Source of the DNA: Lepturacanthus savala | Taxonomy: Eukaryota > Chordata > Actinopteri > Scombriformes > Trichiuridae | Direction: 5' to 3' | Assembly (NCBI GenBank): GCA_030544235.1 | Contig: CM060470.1 | Location: 17,699,356-17,763,355 of the forward strand | DNA length: 64,000 nucleotides | Shown here: positions 15,835 to 26,839 of the stretch, in pieces | Layout: every line of letters begins with the position of its first letter | How positions within the stretch are numbered: the stretch's first letter is position 1 | Program-made: the position numbers and the translations under genes | Notes under the pieces: model-generated | What the model was told of the DNA's origin: nothing | The model's input: only the letters and a program-made list of their open reading frames with translations | Database searches by the model: none

Positions 15835-16000
15835 ATCTATGCTTTAATATTTTGTATTAATTGATTTTTTTTTAAGATTTAAACATGTTATTTTAACTAC
15901 CGGGTTATGTTTATTTGTTACTGTTCATAATGTTTTTGTAATAATTGTTTTAGTCATAAATCTATTCTTGCAAATAAAAGTAATATTTTTTGTAATATAG

Positions 16001-16003
<3 letters not shown>

Positions 16004-16035
<32 letters not shown>
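16004..16035. repeat. (AT)n microsatellite
   Basis: Short TA/AT tract of about 32 bp. Confidence 0.9.
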
Positions 16036-16037
<2 letters not shown>

Positions 16038-16564
16038 GGCTCTGCACAAAAGGAATTGACAGGATATTAACTAGGACTAGGACTCGGTGCACTTCATTTA
16101 ACAAATGACTTATAAACTGCTTATGAACAACATATGAACTATATATGATCACTTATATTAACTACATATGAATATGTATGAATGTTTATATTAACTTTAA
16201 CTACAAAGTAGTTGGTTTGATTTCATCAATTTCTGCTGCTCAAACCATTGAGCTGATCTTTTGTTAGATACCCACAGCTGGTGTGTCACAAATCTGGTTT
16301 ACTGTGAATTAAAAGAGATATCTGTAAAAATCCAATTTCCTGTTTTTTGTGTGATTGATATGTGTAATGATAGTACAGAATGTCAAGGTGAAAACAATAA
16401 TTGTCAGGTCATATTGGTGATGTTGTGCTGAGAAAAAAAAAAGATACCATACATTAGCATAATAACTATTTATTTTCTGTGGTATATAAAGTTAAAAATA
16501 AGTATGTAGGAACAGAAAAGTAGCCCATGACTCCAAAGGATAAAAGGTTTAAAAATTATAATAA

Positions 16565-16790
16565 TTATATCCTGGAGCGGCCAAATCTCAATCCAACTGA
16601 GAATTTTGTGGCTGGACTTGAAAAAGACTGTTTGCTTATGATCCCTATTTAGCTCCGACAGAGTTTAAGCAAAGAAGAAGGGAATAAATTCAGATGTCCA
16701 GGTGTGCAAAGCTGATAAATACATATTCACACAGACTCAACGCTGTAAATGCTGCCAACAGGGTTTTGAAGGGGTTAATACCTGTACTAA
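16565..16790 (+). pseudogene. Tc1-like transposase, C-terminal remnant
   Basis: Reads ERPNLNPTENFVAGLEKD at about 16574-16627, matching the SPDLNPTENLW-type block of Tc1-like DDE transposases (the E is the third catalytic residue). After frameshifts it reads SRCAKLINTYSHRLNAV at about 16697-16747, the usual C-terminal block before the stop. The first two catalytic Asp regions are absent. The downstream terminal repeat was not found. The frame continues past the expected stop as unrelated sequence. Confidence 0.75.
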
Positions 16791-17149
16791 GTACTTTTTT
16801 CTTTATTAATTTGAATCACTTTGTGGAGATCTGTTCTCACTGTAACACTCAAAAAAGTCGCATTAAATCTATTTGCATAGGTATTTTTAAGTATGAAAAG
16901 TAGCATTGAATTGATGAACTAAATACATGGATTATATGTGTTATACAGTTTTAAAGGTTTTTAGTGTGTATTTCAGGTTTATTCCAGTTTCATTATTCAG
17001 TTCAGTTGTGTTTTGCATACTTAGTGTTTGCGCTCTACAATGTACTATGAAAGCCCTCGAGGGTCGCTTGCTAATCAACTTTCTAACTCCAGCTTTAATG
17101 GTAGGTATAATAAATATGTATGAAGTGATGCTTCACATTCAAATCAGTG

Positions 17150-17580
17150 CACACAACAGAGAGCAATGGCTGTGATGGTGCATAATGTAGCCGCACGCAT
17201 TTCACTTTTAGACAAAAGCCTTACTCGAATTAAATATTCATTGAGTGGATAAGTGGCCTCATACCGGAATGGGAAGTCGTTTGGTAAACATACAGAACAA
17301 AGATTAAGGATTACATTTCTCAAAACTTCTGTCCTTTCTATGTTTGGAGCCCGACGTGTTTTTCATTACTTTTAAATCTCACCGATACCTCTCCTACTGA
17401 AACCAAATCCGCACAGATCAGAAATGCACTTCTGACGGTTCATAGCAATGTTGCGGTGACTCCATTTCAAAAGGATTTCCGTTTGACAATCAACATGAAT
17501 ATAATTCTGGCCATGCAATGACAGAATGCTGATGACGTTGTAAGTATTGTTTCTGTTTACAGTGGAGTTGAGAAGCTAAA
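17150..17580. other. Candidate conserved noncoding block
   Basis: Non-repetitive, GC-balanced sequence inside AT-rich surroundings, with CpG retained (for example GCCGCACGC near 17190) and a TTAAATATTCATTGA motif. No coding frame and no transposon signature. Inference only. Confidence 0.25.
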
Positions 17581-17689
17581 TCGCATGTACTGTAGATAGT
17601 TCTGTTTAGAATAAAATAGAAGAGAAAAATACAGGAAAGCAGCTTTATTTGCCTAGCATACTTTAATATGACTGGATGTTAGTATTATA

Positions 17690-17975
17690 AAATAAGTAGA
17701 GGTCACTGAGATCCACCAGACTCATGAACGGTTTCAATTTACACTCAATAAATACACATAATATCAGTCTACACCCCATATTTTTATCGTATTCTATTAT
17801 TTACTACTCACTTTATTACCTTGAGTAAGATGTCTAATGTGCAATGTGTGTGTTTTTTAATTGTTGTGTGCTTTTCTAAAATTGTATACACCAATGAGGG
17901 GTAGTACTTAATTAGTTCATCAATTGAATTCCGAATGCAATGGCAAAAATAGCTTTCTATTCTATTCCTTTTTAT
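17690..17975 (+). repeat. Possible LINE 3' untranslated tail
   Basis: Contains GACTCATGAACGG, TGTGCAATGTGTGTG and ends in TTTCTATTCTATTCC, a pattern resembling the 3' tails of Rex1-like LINEs in fish. No protein motif supports it, so this is weak. Confidence 0.3.
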
Positions 17976-19414
17976 TTATTTTTAAAATTTTGCATTTTGT
18001 TGAAATGTCAAAAATAAAGTCTAATGTTTGTTTTTTTCTTGCATTTTGAGGATAAAGTGGAGTCCTGTCATGAGCCTGCGTGTAATGTTACATCTTTGGA
18101 GGGTGACTGATCACCCTGCCAGCTGCCTGTGTCCACGATCAATCAACTTGATCAATATTGTGTCTTACGATACACATATCCTCTCCGTATTGCACGCAGG
18201 TAACCATGGATATTCTTGCATCCATTATAGCTATTTCAGAAAATGAACCTCCTAAAAGTTTGTGCAGTTTCTCTTCTGAGCAAACATTTTTCAGCCCAAA
18301 GTCCTGATACTTTTATATACACATATAAAAATAGTAGTTTTGTAGTTACTAAGCCAAATTCTGATGATAAATTTTACCAATTCATCTACACAAAGCCTTT
18401 TGTAGTGCCATATGTGTCATCATTTGGTTAATTTTCAGAAGTGCAATATTAATCTTGAAATGTAAATTTATTCTCCACATTCCTCTTATATTTATGAACA
18501 GCAAAATAAATAAATCTTCCACTTTTCTTGTATGTCTGGCACTTAATATACTTATGTACATCAGCACAGGCAATTAAAATATTTTACGTGAAACAATAAA
18601 AGCACCAAGACGATACGCAAATGAAACATATAAAATTATATGACGACATTCAAATACAATTTAAAAAACGTAATTAAAGAATTAAAAGAGAAGAAAGTGA
18701 ACGCTAAAATAGAAAAGCGCAAATTAAACATGAGAACAAAAGTTAACAGTGCAGTAAGAAATATTTGTTTGATTTAATAAAAGGAAATTAAACAGACAAT
18801 TCTTCCACCTTTGATTTAAAAAAAAAAGCTGAGTTGCTGCAGAAACTTTCTGGAAGTTAGTTCTGTATATGTGGAGCATTAAAACTAAACACTAAATGGT
18901 TCATTTTTGACTCTGGGGACAGAGAGCCAGACGTGTCCCAGACTATATTTTTATATTATTTTATTATTAACAGGGGTTCAGCGAACCCAGTATTTAAATG
19001 GCCTGTAGATACTGAGGAAAATAGCTCAGGGTAGGAATTCAGCTGAATTAAAAAAAAATATATGAATATAAAAAAAACAACTTTTTCATATTGGTTTGTA
19101 TTGCAGAACATCATTAAAATGGCAACTCCGTCTCTTTTTTCATGTCTCATGTTCTCATTAAGATGATCAGACAATGTGGGGGGAAATTGAGGTCTTTTTC
19201 TTTACTGAAAAAAAGTATTTGAGACTGAATTAACTTAAAATAGAACCTGATCTCACGTTCCAATGGCCAATCACATAAACCTGATAAGATTGTTCAGAGC
19301 AGTATAACCTTGTCATAAAGGAGTATGAAGAGGGGGGGACATTTATCTGTGTTTGATAAGGTTGAAGTGAAGTTATTAGGCTTAGCTGTTGGCTTTATGG
19401 CTTATTTTTGTAAA
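17976..19414. other. AT-rich spacer, no gene seen
   Basis: No recognised coding or mobile sequence. Confidence 0.5.
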
Positions 19415-19950
19415 AAAGAAAAGAGATAAAGAGTAGAAAGTGATGAGAAAAAAGATGAGAAAAGGGAGACATGAAAAAGATGAGGGGAAAGAGATACAGG
19501 GAAGAGAGAAACAAAAAGGAGGAGACAAGGAAGGGGAGAAAAATATATGTGAAAAATAGTAAGAGATCAGAATAAAAAAGAGAAAAGAAAGTGATGAAAG
19601 AGTAGGAAACAAGAGAAACAGATGGGGAAAAGAGACAAGGGGAAATGAACAGAGGAAAATAGACAAGAACAAGAGACAAGAATAAGAAAAAGAGACAAAA
19701 TGAGACAGGATAAAAGATGAGGGAAGAGAGACAAGGTAAAAAGAAAAGTGACGAGAGAAAAACAGAAAGAAAAAGATCTGAGGAAAATAGAGAAGAAAAA
19801 GTGATGATAGAATGAAAAAAGAGAGAAAAGAAGGTGAGAAAAATATGCGGGAAAAAGACAGAAACAGAGACAGGAAAGTGATGGCAATGAGAAAAAGGGA
19901 GAAAAGAAAACAAGACAAAGAGAGGAGAGAAAAGTGGAGAGAGGGACATG
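19415..19950. repeat. Purine-rich tract, about 535 bp
   Basis: Almost entirely A and G on the plus strand, built from degenerate GAGAAAAG, GAGACAAG and GAAAAAGA units with occasional T and C. All three minus-strand frames stay open for 100-200 codons because pyrimidine-rich DNA cannot form stop codons; the implied Phe/Ser/Leu-rich 'proteins' are artefacts. Such tracts can form triplex DNA. It ends about 590 bp upstream of the candidate exon at 20540. Confidence 0.9.
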
Positions 19951-20280
19951 TCTCTACCAATAATCAGCCACTGCTGTTTAATCACTATCAATAAAACCGC
20001 AGTCCTCAGCAATGATTATGCCACACTGAGGGTTAAATGTCTCTCTCTGCTAGTCCCGCCTCTAATGTAAATATCATTCTCTGATTAGCTACCTGAGGGT
20101 GTCATTTACATCATATTTGCATCTGTTTGTGTGTTTGCTGTATAGGACATGAAAGAGGACAAAGAAAAGAAAACTGGATAAAAGAGACTTCTTTGGGAGT
20201 CATAAGTTATGTCAAGGGTGTTCTGTAGGGGCTCAAAAATACAGATATTCACTAAAAGATAGAATTGATAGGCTACACTT

Positions 20281-20380
<100 letters not shown>

Positions 20381-20539
20381 TATTTTCATGTGTTTCTGTG
20401 GAAGAGACTGAACACACATTAGTAGTGTAAATACAATAAATTCTAAGATTCTACAAGGTCATGTGATTTCATGCATTCATATCTTCCTTAAAACCACATG
20501 TAATAATTGTGTCCTGTTTGGCTACCCCTTTTTTTTGAG

Positions 20540-20719
20540 GTAATAAACTTACCATTAAACTCTACGATCATTCTACCCCTAATCGGTTCATATGTCGTGT
20601 GTCATATTTTTGGAGAGAAGCCGGAGGAGGAGCAGGAAAGGTTGCGGCTGGAGGCGATAGAGGAGAATCTGGAGGAGATAGAGGAGGAGATGATGAAAGA
20701 GAGGCTAGAAAATTCACAG
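20540..20719 (+). CDS. Candidate internal exon, Glu-rich helical segment (unidentified gene)
   Basis: The frame is open from just after a stop at about 20504 and runs to CAG (20717-20719), followed by the donor GTGAGG. The last 36 codons read GEKPEEEQERLRLEAIEENL and EEIEEEMMKERLENSQ: an acidic, highly charged segment predicted to be helical or coiled-coil. The sequence is not a simple repeat and is more GC-rich than its surroundings. The 5' boundary is uncertain. An AG after a long T run gives 20540; a second AG gives about 20616, which would drop the hydrophobic stretch before GEKPE. Splicing to 20927 keeps frame (phase 0). I do not recognise the protein. Confidence 0.45.
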
Positions 20720-20926
20720 GTGAGGTTAAAAATGATGGATATGTTCGTCATGAGATGCAGCACTGACAAATGTTAGTGCGATGGTGATCTGAATAACAAT
20801 GCTACAGCCATGTGGTTTTAAAATCAAGACTGGTGTTCTAAGAGACCCCATCCTATATTACTAGTAATGTGTATGTGTTTACAGGGTTGACAGGTTTATA
20901 TTGTGGTTTATTCCTTTTTCCTGTAG

Positions 20927-20977
20927 TCCTCTTTTGTGTCCTCGCCAATGTCAAACTCCAACCTACTCCCTTGGTAG
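20927..20977 (+). CDS. Candidate terminal exon with stop codon
   Basis: A textbook acceptor (TTCCTTTTTCCTGTAG, ending 20926) precedes 16 codons reading SSFVSSPMSNSNLLPW and then TAG (20975-20977). Joined in phase 0 to the exon ending at 20719, it would give a short Ser-rich C-terminus after the acidic helix. The intron would be 207 bp with GT..AG ends, a usual size for compact fish introns. An AATAAA follows 88 bp after the stop. The weakness is that a short exon like this can occur by chance; upstream exons are not identified. Confidence 0.42.
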   Translation, partial: SSFVSSPMSNSNLLPW

Positions 20978-21065
20978 AGAGCCAATATAAATATAAGAGC
21001 AGCAGTGTTTACGGAGTGAATGAAGAAAGCAAATGGTGGTAGGGAGAAAGCTGGTGAATGACAGA

Positions 21066-21071
21066 AATAAA
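21066..21071 (+). promoter_or_regulatory. Candidate polyadenylation signal AATAAA
   Basis: Canonical AATAAA followed within 10-20 bp by a T/GT-rich stretch (TTTTCTGGTTGTTATC), as expected for a cleavage and polyadenylation site. It would define a short 3' untranslated region for the two exons above. Confidence 0.4.
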
Positions 21072-21141
21072 ACTTATTTTCTGGTTGTTATCTCAGCCTT
21101 GAGCGCAAACAAACACATCCAGGCTTCCACCCACCAATGAT

Positions 21142-21175
<34 letters not shown>
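21142..21175. repeat. (TG)n microsatellite
   Basis: GT/TG repeat of about 34 bp, abutting the LINE endonuclease fragment. Confidence 0.95.
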
Positions 21176-21177
<2 letters not shown>

Positions 21178-21178
<1 letters not shown>

Positions 21179-21330
21179 CCTGACCCCGGTTTCAGTTAAA
21201 AACACAAAATCAAGATTGCGCTCAATAATAAAATCATTGATTAAAAATGTTTTTCCTGCTAAAGACCTGACATTTAACAAAGCTAAATTTAGTGTGTTAA
21301 AAGCATTATCTGCCCTTTACCAGCAGCAGC
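21178..21330 (-). pseudogene. LINE endonuclease N-terminal fragment
   Basis: On the minus strand a frame reads LALLNVRSLAGKTFLINDFI then IERNLDFVFLTET, the opening of the apurinic-type endonuclease domain of L2/CR1-group LINEs (NARS..NK...I....LD.l.LTET). The Glu of LTET is the family's metal-binding residue. The fragment stops exactly where the TG microsatellite begins at 21175, so the element is truncated there. Confidence 0.65.
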
Positions 21331-21416
21331 CGGTAATGGAATCATCACACATACACACACAGGGGTGCCTACTGAAAAGTCAATGCACATGTGCTCTGGC
21401 ATTTACACTCACACAC

Positions 21417-21419
<3 letters not shown>

Positions 21420-21460
<41 letters not shown>

Positions 21461-21468
21461 ACACACAA
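21420..21468. repeat. (CA)n microsatellite
   Basis: CA repeat of about 49 bp with one interruption. Confidence 0.95.
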
Positions 21469-21951
21469 AATTCTATTGTCCTCTTTTTTGGCAGAAATGT
21501 CTGCACTTCCTCACCTGAGGAGCCATTAGGGTGTGATGCGACAGATTCAGGATTATTCGCTACATTTGCTGGGAAGCGGCAGGTGTTATAGTGTTATCGT
21601 GCTCCCAGTAAGCAGATGATGTTTCTTGCTAAAAAAAAAAGGTCAAATCTCTCTCTCAAATATGGAGTTAAAAGTTCTAACCAACCATGTGCTGAGGAGA
21701 TATCAACATTTTTGTTAATGAAAATAACTGTCACCATAAAGATCATAGATTACTGAAGAAGGCTTTCATAGGAGCATGTCTGTAATGATTTGTTGTATTA
21801 ACTTCCTACCAGCCCAGAATGACTAAAAACATATTAACATGGTATGGTAATCCTATAAAACGGCTGTTTCGGAGACTGAGAAAGATGATCAATGAAATAA
21901 TAATGGTGTGACATAAAAAGATGAAAATGAAAGAATATTCATCAACATATG

Positions 21952-21956
<5 letters not shown>

Positions 21957-22046
<90 letters not shown>
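21957..22046. repeat. (TA)n microsatellite, about 90 bp
   Basis: Uninterrupted TA repeat. Confidence 0.97.
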
Positions 22047-22048
<2 letters not shown>

Positions 22049-22096
22049 CTTGAGTAGTCTGCTCCACTTTTGCCCCCACTACCACACCCGTATATG

Positions 22097-22255
22097 CAGT
22101 GGTGATGAATGAAGCATTCACATCCTTTTCTTATGTAAAAGTAAGTTGTCACAAAAGATTCAACAACAGTTAAAAGTCCTGAATTCAAAATGTTAATAGA
22201 ACAAAAGTATTATCAGCAAAATGTACTCAAAGTATCACAACTACTCATTATACAG
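22097..22255 (+). mobile_element. hAT-type non-autonomous element, left part
   Basis: Starts CAGTGGTGATGAATGAAGCA and contains TTAAAAGTCCTGAATTCAAA, AAGTATTATCAGCAAAATGT and CTCAAAGTATCACAACTACT. The same blocks appear in the fuller copy at 54100-54831. The right terminus is not visible because the copy runs into another repeat. Confidence 0.6.
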
Positions 22256-22257
22256 AC

Positions 22258-22960
22258 TATTCAATTCAATATTCAATTACATTTTATTTGTAGAGACCAA
22301 AATCACAGATTCGCCCCAATGGGCTTAACAGTTTGTACAACACAACATTCCCTGTCCTTAGACCCTCATGTCATACGAGAAAAAACTCCTGGAAAAAAAA
22401 ATGGAAGAAACCTCAGGAAGAGTAACAGAAGAGGGATCCCTCTTCCAGGACTGACAGGCGTGCAATAGATGAAGTGTGCATAGGATAGAGATAATCCATT
22501 CGAACAGGGAAATTTGAGCATGACATTAGATAGATGACAGGAATATATTAATTGTGGTGTATGTAGAGGATGAGGTGGCGGGGTCCATTGCAGCCACTGG
22601 ATGAACCAGGACAGCATCAGACCCTCAGCAACCAAAGGCTCACTGTAGAGGCTGCACTGCAGCACGGTCTGTGAATGAGAAAACACAGGGCAGGACTCCA
22701 GGAACACAACAGATTTATAAACAGTGCATACAGACTGTTTCCTGTGGCAGGGACGGTCAGTCAGAGAATCTCAGGGTATTTCATGTGGTCCCGGCAGTCT
22801 AAACCTATCGCAGCATAACAATATTCAAAGCCGGTCGTCGCTATGAGCTTCATCAAAAACGAAAGTATTTAACCTGTTCTTGAATGTAGGGAGGGTGTCT
22901 GCCCCCCTGGACTGAAACAGGAAGACGATTCCAAAGGCGAGGAGCCTGGTAGCTCAGACG
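22258..22960 (+). repeat. Composite dispersed teleost repeat, about 700 bp
   Basis: Begins with TTCAATTCAATATTCAATTA and ATTTTATTTGTAGAGACC, then GAAAAAACTCCTGG and GGAAGAAACCTCAGGAAGAG. Later come GGTCCCGGCAGTCTAAACCT, TATCGCAGCATAAC and GGGAGGGTGTCTGCCCC...GGAGCCTGGTAGCTCA. I recognise this order from a very common repeat in percomorph fish genomes but cannot give its class. The region is noncoding; open frames inside it are incidental. Confidence 0.6.
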
Positions 22961-23159
22961 ATGTTATGTTATTACTTGGCTTCAGGAGATTGTTGCTGCT
23001 AACTTTGGTTGAGGCAGGACTGAGTTGAGTCTGATTGAATTAATTTCAAAGGGCGTAGTCACACAGGATTATCGTGATAATTAAAATTTAAGCAGTGGCA
23101 CTAACCGTCAGGGATTTTCCCATGATTATCTTTTAAACCAGTAACTGTCACATTCCTAT

Positions 23160-23640
23160 TTATGACCTGGCAACCCAAATGTTGTCCTTATTAAAACTCA
23201 CAACTGATAAATAAAGTGTAAGCAAACTATTTATCGCTAGAGCAACCGCTGCAGCGGTCGCATACTCAGTGATTTTACACACATGCCAACAAGTCTCTCT
23301 CATTTTAACAGACAGTGACACAAGCGAAGCCCGGCAGGGTAGTTGGGTTTCTGCCAAGCATGCGACATGAATGTCATTTTTATAATGCAGCTTGACATCG
23401 CATTCCCACCGCAACACTGCAATTTGTGTGATAAAGGCCGTCTGTGCCACTCGGAAAGGGAAAAGGGCGCGCAAACAATAAAGACAGTGCCCTGCTCGTT
23501 CCACTCAGCTTGAAAGTTTGTTAAATTTAGTTTCAGCTCCCTGGGAAGGCGGCAGGTCGGTCTCCAGCCCCTGTAATGAAGTGGTGGAACCATTTCAGCC
23601 AAAATGGAGGACAGTTTTGGTCAGGCTAAAGTCTCCCAGC
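23160..23640. other. Candidate conserved noncoding block
   Basis: Nearly 500 bp of GC-balanced, CpG-containing, non-repetitive DNA (for example GCTGCAGCGGTCGCATACTC, and GGGCGCGCAAACAATAAAG) between a repeat and a microsatellite. Minus-strand frames of about 100 codons have no recognisable domain and no start context I trust. Inference from composition only. Confidence 0.3.
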
Positions 23641-23663
23641 AGGTTTCTGAAGGATGCATTTCC

Positions 23664-23683
23664 TGTGTGTGTGTGTATGTGTG

Positions 23684-23769
<86 letters not shown>
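23664..23769. repeat. (TG)n microsatellite, about 106 bp
   Basis: TG repeat with two single-base interruptions near its 5' end. Confidence 0.97.
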
Positions 23770-23770
<1 letters not shown>

Positions 23771-23805
23771 ACGCTTCCTGTGGAGTCACAGGGAGTGAAA
23801 CTACA

Positions 23806-23945
23806 CTAAACAGAGTGGTAAATGATTTTTTTGTAGCCTTTGATACCATAGATCTCAGTGTCTCTAGCACCACCCTCTCTTGGTTCAAAAGGACTCTATA
23901 TAACTTTCAGAAAGATTTGTTAAGCATTTTACATGAATTAAAATG
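23806..23945 (+). pseudogene. L2-like LINE reverse transcriptase fragment
   Basis: Frame reads RVVNDFFVAFDTIDLSVSST then TLSWFKRTLYN. This matches reverse transcriptase motif A and the following region of L2-type LINEs (compare LLDLSAAFDTIN and STLSWFKSYLSN in the copy at 31880-33115). The catalytic Asp of AFDT is present, but about ten residues are deleted on each side. Only about 45 codons survive. Confidence 0.7.
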
Positions 23946-24000
23946 ATTTCAGTACAAATGACTGAATGGGTCGTAACTAGGCCTGGGAAATAAAACAATA

Positions 24001-24004
<4 letters not shown>

Positions 24005-24061
<57 letters not shown>

Positions 24062-24111
24062 TAAAATAGATATAAAATAGATATAAAATATATATAAAAA
24101 AAAAAAAAAAA
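24005..24111. repeat. (TA)n tract grading into 11-bp repeats and poly(A)
   Basis: TA repeat (24005-24053), then about four copies of an ATATAAAATAG-type 11-mer (24050-24098), then a run of A (to about 24111). Confidence 0.9.
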
Positions 24112-24427
24112 GAACCAATGCTCCTCCCTAATTAACATCATATTTTCCTTGATAAGGGCAAAATCATTGAATCAAGCAGCCAGTCATTTAATAGGCAAAA
24201 GACAAATCAAGTTTAATGTGAAATGGTTACATTGCCTTTTTTTCTCCTGGTAATTATTAAATATAGATAAATAAAAATTAGATAGATAAAGATATATAAA
24301 TAATAGATAAATAAAAATATCTAGGGGATCCATCTTCTGTTAAAAGGTTCTTTAGGGGATTTTAGTGCATTACGTAATCTTGTTTAAATTTCCATGTGAA
24401 TTATAATTTGCAGTTTAATGGATAATT

Positions 24428-24456
24428 ATTGTACTAAAACACTGTTTTAGTACAAT
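24428..24456. repeat. Perfect hairpin, 13-bp arms
   Basis: ATTGTACTAAAAC (24428-24440) and its exact reverse complement (24444-24456) flank a 3-nt loop ACT. No adjacent gene, so a terminator or RNA role is not supported. Confidence 0.8.
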
Positions 24457-25210
24457 CAATGCATTTTAATATAAGATTATAATCACAATGGCCTTTAGAA
24501 ACATGTTTTTGGTGAGGGGGTAGTGTGGACTATGCTTTTGCCCTTAATGTAATTCCCCCCCCCCCATTACATTACATTTACTTTTACATCTTTAAGTAGT
24601 TAGTAGACACATTTGCTGCAGTAAAAAGCTTGAGGTGATGCTTCTACAACAGCATTTTAAAACCTAAATATCTATATTTCTAAGTAAATGAATGTGAATA
24701 CCTCTGGTGTTTGGGTTCTCTCTTCTTAGACCTGCTCCCCACATGAGATCCAAGGTAATAAAAGTACAGCTATTCATATTTGATTGAATGACATACTAAT
24801 TAAAACAAACAAATATTATACTGCATTTCTGCTAAGAATGTTCAACTAAATGCTGCTAAATTATGCAAAATTTTACACACTGGACCGTTCAGTAGACGTC
24901 ATTCAAGACTCTCAGTCCTCAGTTGGCATAAATGCAAGGTTGTAATTGCAGGTCTGTGACAAAGCATCACTTCTGTTCTCCTGCATGAGTCAAACAATCT
25001 ACGCACCATTCTACCCACCTGACCTCCAAACCTTTATTTTCCGCTTCGCCACATACAGTAAAGGGCACAGTTGGGGTTCCTCAGGGCTGGGCTGGGACAT
25101 CAGACAGAGCATGCCAGACCTGGAACAAAACCTACAAGCATATCTTTGCTCTCTTTTTTTCCCCACATCTCTGCAAAACCATTAAAGTCTGATTTAGGAC
25201 TGTCCATCAC

Positions 25211-25536
25211 TGTCACGCCTGCTTTTCTGGTGTTTTTGCGACTGCGTCCTGCTTTCTTTGTGGTTTCCCTTTTTAGCCGCTCCGAGTTACCTCGTTAGCG
25301 TTGGCTCGTTAGCCCTGCTACCTGTGTTCCCGCCTATTCTCCAGCCCCTCATTAGTTCAGCTTGTATATAAGTACAAATTTTAGTCCGGTGTTTGTGGAG
25401 TCATCTGCTTGTTTTCCTGTTAGTCTTATTTCACCTGCTCCCCTCAGTTGGTTTTTCATTAAACATACACTAAGAAGAAGAAGAAATAAGAGCCGTCTTC
25501 TGTGCCTGGGTCCAGCTGCCTGCACTGCACCGTAAT
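25211..25536 (+). mobile_element. LTR-like dispersed repeat (possible solo LTR)
   Basis: Starts TGTCACGCCTGC, has a TATA box-like TATATAAG (25365-25372), CACCTGCTCCCC, a CATTAAACA signal near 25458 and ends with GTGCCTGGGTCCAGCTGCC. This start, TATA, polyadenylation and end order suits a fish LTR. No target duplication is convincing and no internal coding region lies beside it. A small GAA run is at 25471-25487. Confidence 0.45.
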
Positions 25537-26839
25537 GAGGACTGTAAGGAGGCTAAAAATCACAGCTCATTGTTCTGAAATATATCATGCTTGGTACAAT
25601 TAGTAATAGTGATTATATTTATCATGAATTATCTTATTTAGCTTTGTTTGTTTTTTTCATTTCATTTCATTTCATTATTCTTATTTTAAAAAAATAAGAG
25701 AAAAAGTCAAAAAAAATATCAGAAAAAAGTCAAAACATTTCATTCTTGTTTTATTAAAACAAGATTGAAGTAATTAAAATTAAAAGTGCCGGTGTAATAA
25801 GATAATTCACCATAATTAAAGTTTTTCTTGATTTTGTTAAATAAATCTTGTCTTTAGTAAAACAAGGTGAAATCATTTGACTCATCATAGTCTCATCTTT
25901 TTTTCTCATATTTGTGAGTTTTGCCCTTACTTACTTTCCCTTACCTGCTCAACATTAGAGTAATTGTACCAAAAGCAAGATATTTTCAGCTGATCATATT
26001 TCATTTTTGCATAGACACAACACAGTCACTTCTCATACCTGCAGGAGCTGAGTTCTTTGGTAATTATCACAGATTGAAGAGGAAACCTGCTGTTGTTGTT
26101 TGTGCTTTGGTGACACGCAGAGACATGAGATACAGAAGAAACCCTGACAAAAATATTGGCTATTTTAACATCTTTATTTCATTAATCTTGGTGAGTTTTG
26201 GTATACTGCTGTTTGTTTTGATGGATCTTGAAAGAAAGGATGGTTTTCCTCTGTATGAGAACATTTAAACCTTATCTCTCTCAATAGGGTAAATGCACTT
26301 TCAGTAATATTATTACACGTGTTATGTTTGTAATGGCTCTCATCTTTTAATCCAAGGTGATGTGTTTGTTGTGTGCCGAGCAATTGTAATACAAAAATAT
26401 CACTTCATTCATATTGAGGCACTTTTTTTGTGCTTTCATGAAAATCATGAGGGAAATAAAGAATCTCCCACTGTAGTTACATACTTTTCCAGTTTTACCA
26501 TATATGGAGATGCAATGTATTTTTCCAGTCTTTGTGTGGTAGGGTGTTATTATGTTTCTCAATGAAAATGATTCCTTCTTCTCTAGTCCTTCTTACATCA
26601 GCTGTCATTAGTTGCATGAATGAGTGAAGACTTGGAATGAGAAGTAATTAAAAGAAAAAAAAAGTTTGAAAATTCTCATAAAAGTTTTAACATTTAGAGG
26701 GAGTGGATTTGTCAGTGTCATTGATAATAGGGAAATGCAGGCTTTTGGTGATGGAAACAGATTTTGCGATTAAATCATGACTGACCTGTATGTGCCATTG
26801 TGGTGTTACGTGATGTTATGCTACGATGTAGTTTCAATA
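25537..26839. other. AT-rich spacer, no gene seen
   Basis: No motif recognised. The 115-codon frame at 25921-26268 has no identifiable domain; a hydrophobic stretch near its end is not enough to call a gene. Confidence 0.5.

Noticed and set aside
19382..20012. Three overlapping minus-strand frames of 106-205 codons, Phe/Ser/Leu-rich
   Set aside because: They read the pyrimidine strand of the purine tract, where stop codons cannot form; no domain, no start context and all frames open at once.
22366..22707. 113-codon minus-strand frame
   Set aside because: Lies wholly inside a noncoding dispersed repeat.
23518..23946. 142-codon frame with a Cys-Val repeat
   Set aside because: A TG microsatellite joined by chance to an L2 fragment; only the L2 part (23806-23945) has meaning. 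Similar Cys-Val and His-Thr frames at 21147, 45573, 54924 and 56802 are also artefacts.
25921..26268. 115-codon plus-strand frame with a hydrophobic stretch
   Set aside because: No identifiable family and no exon signals; hydrophobic runs are expected from T-rich DNA.
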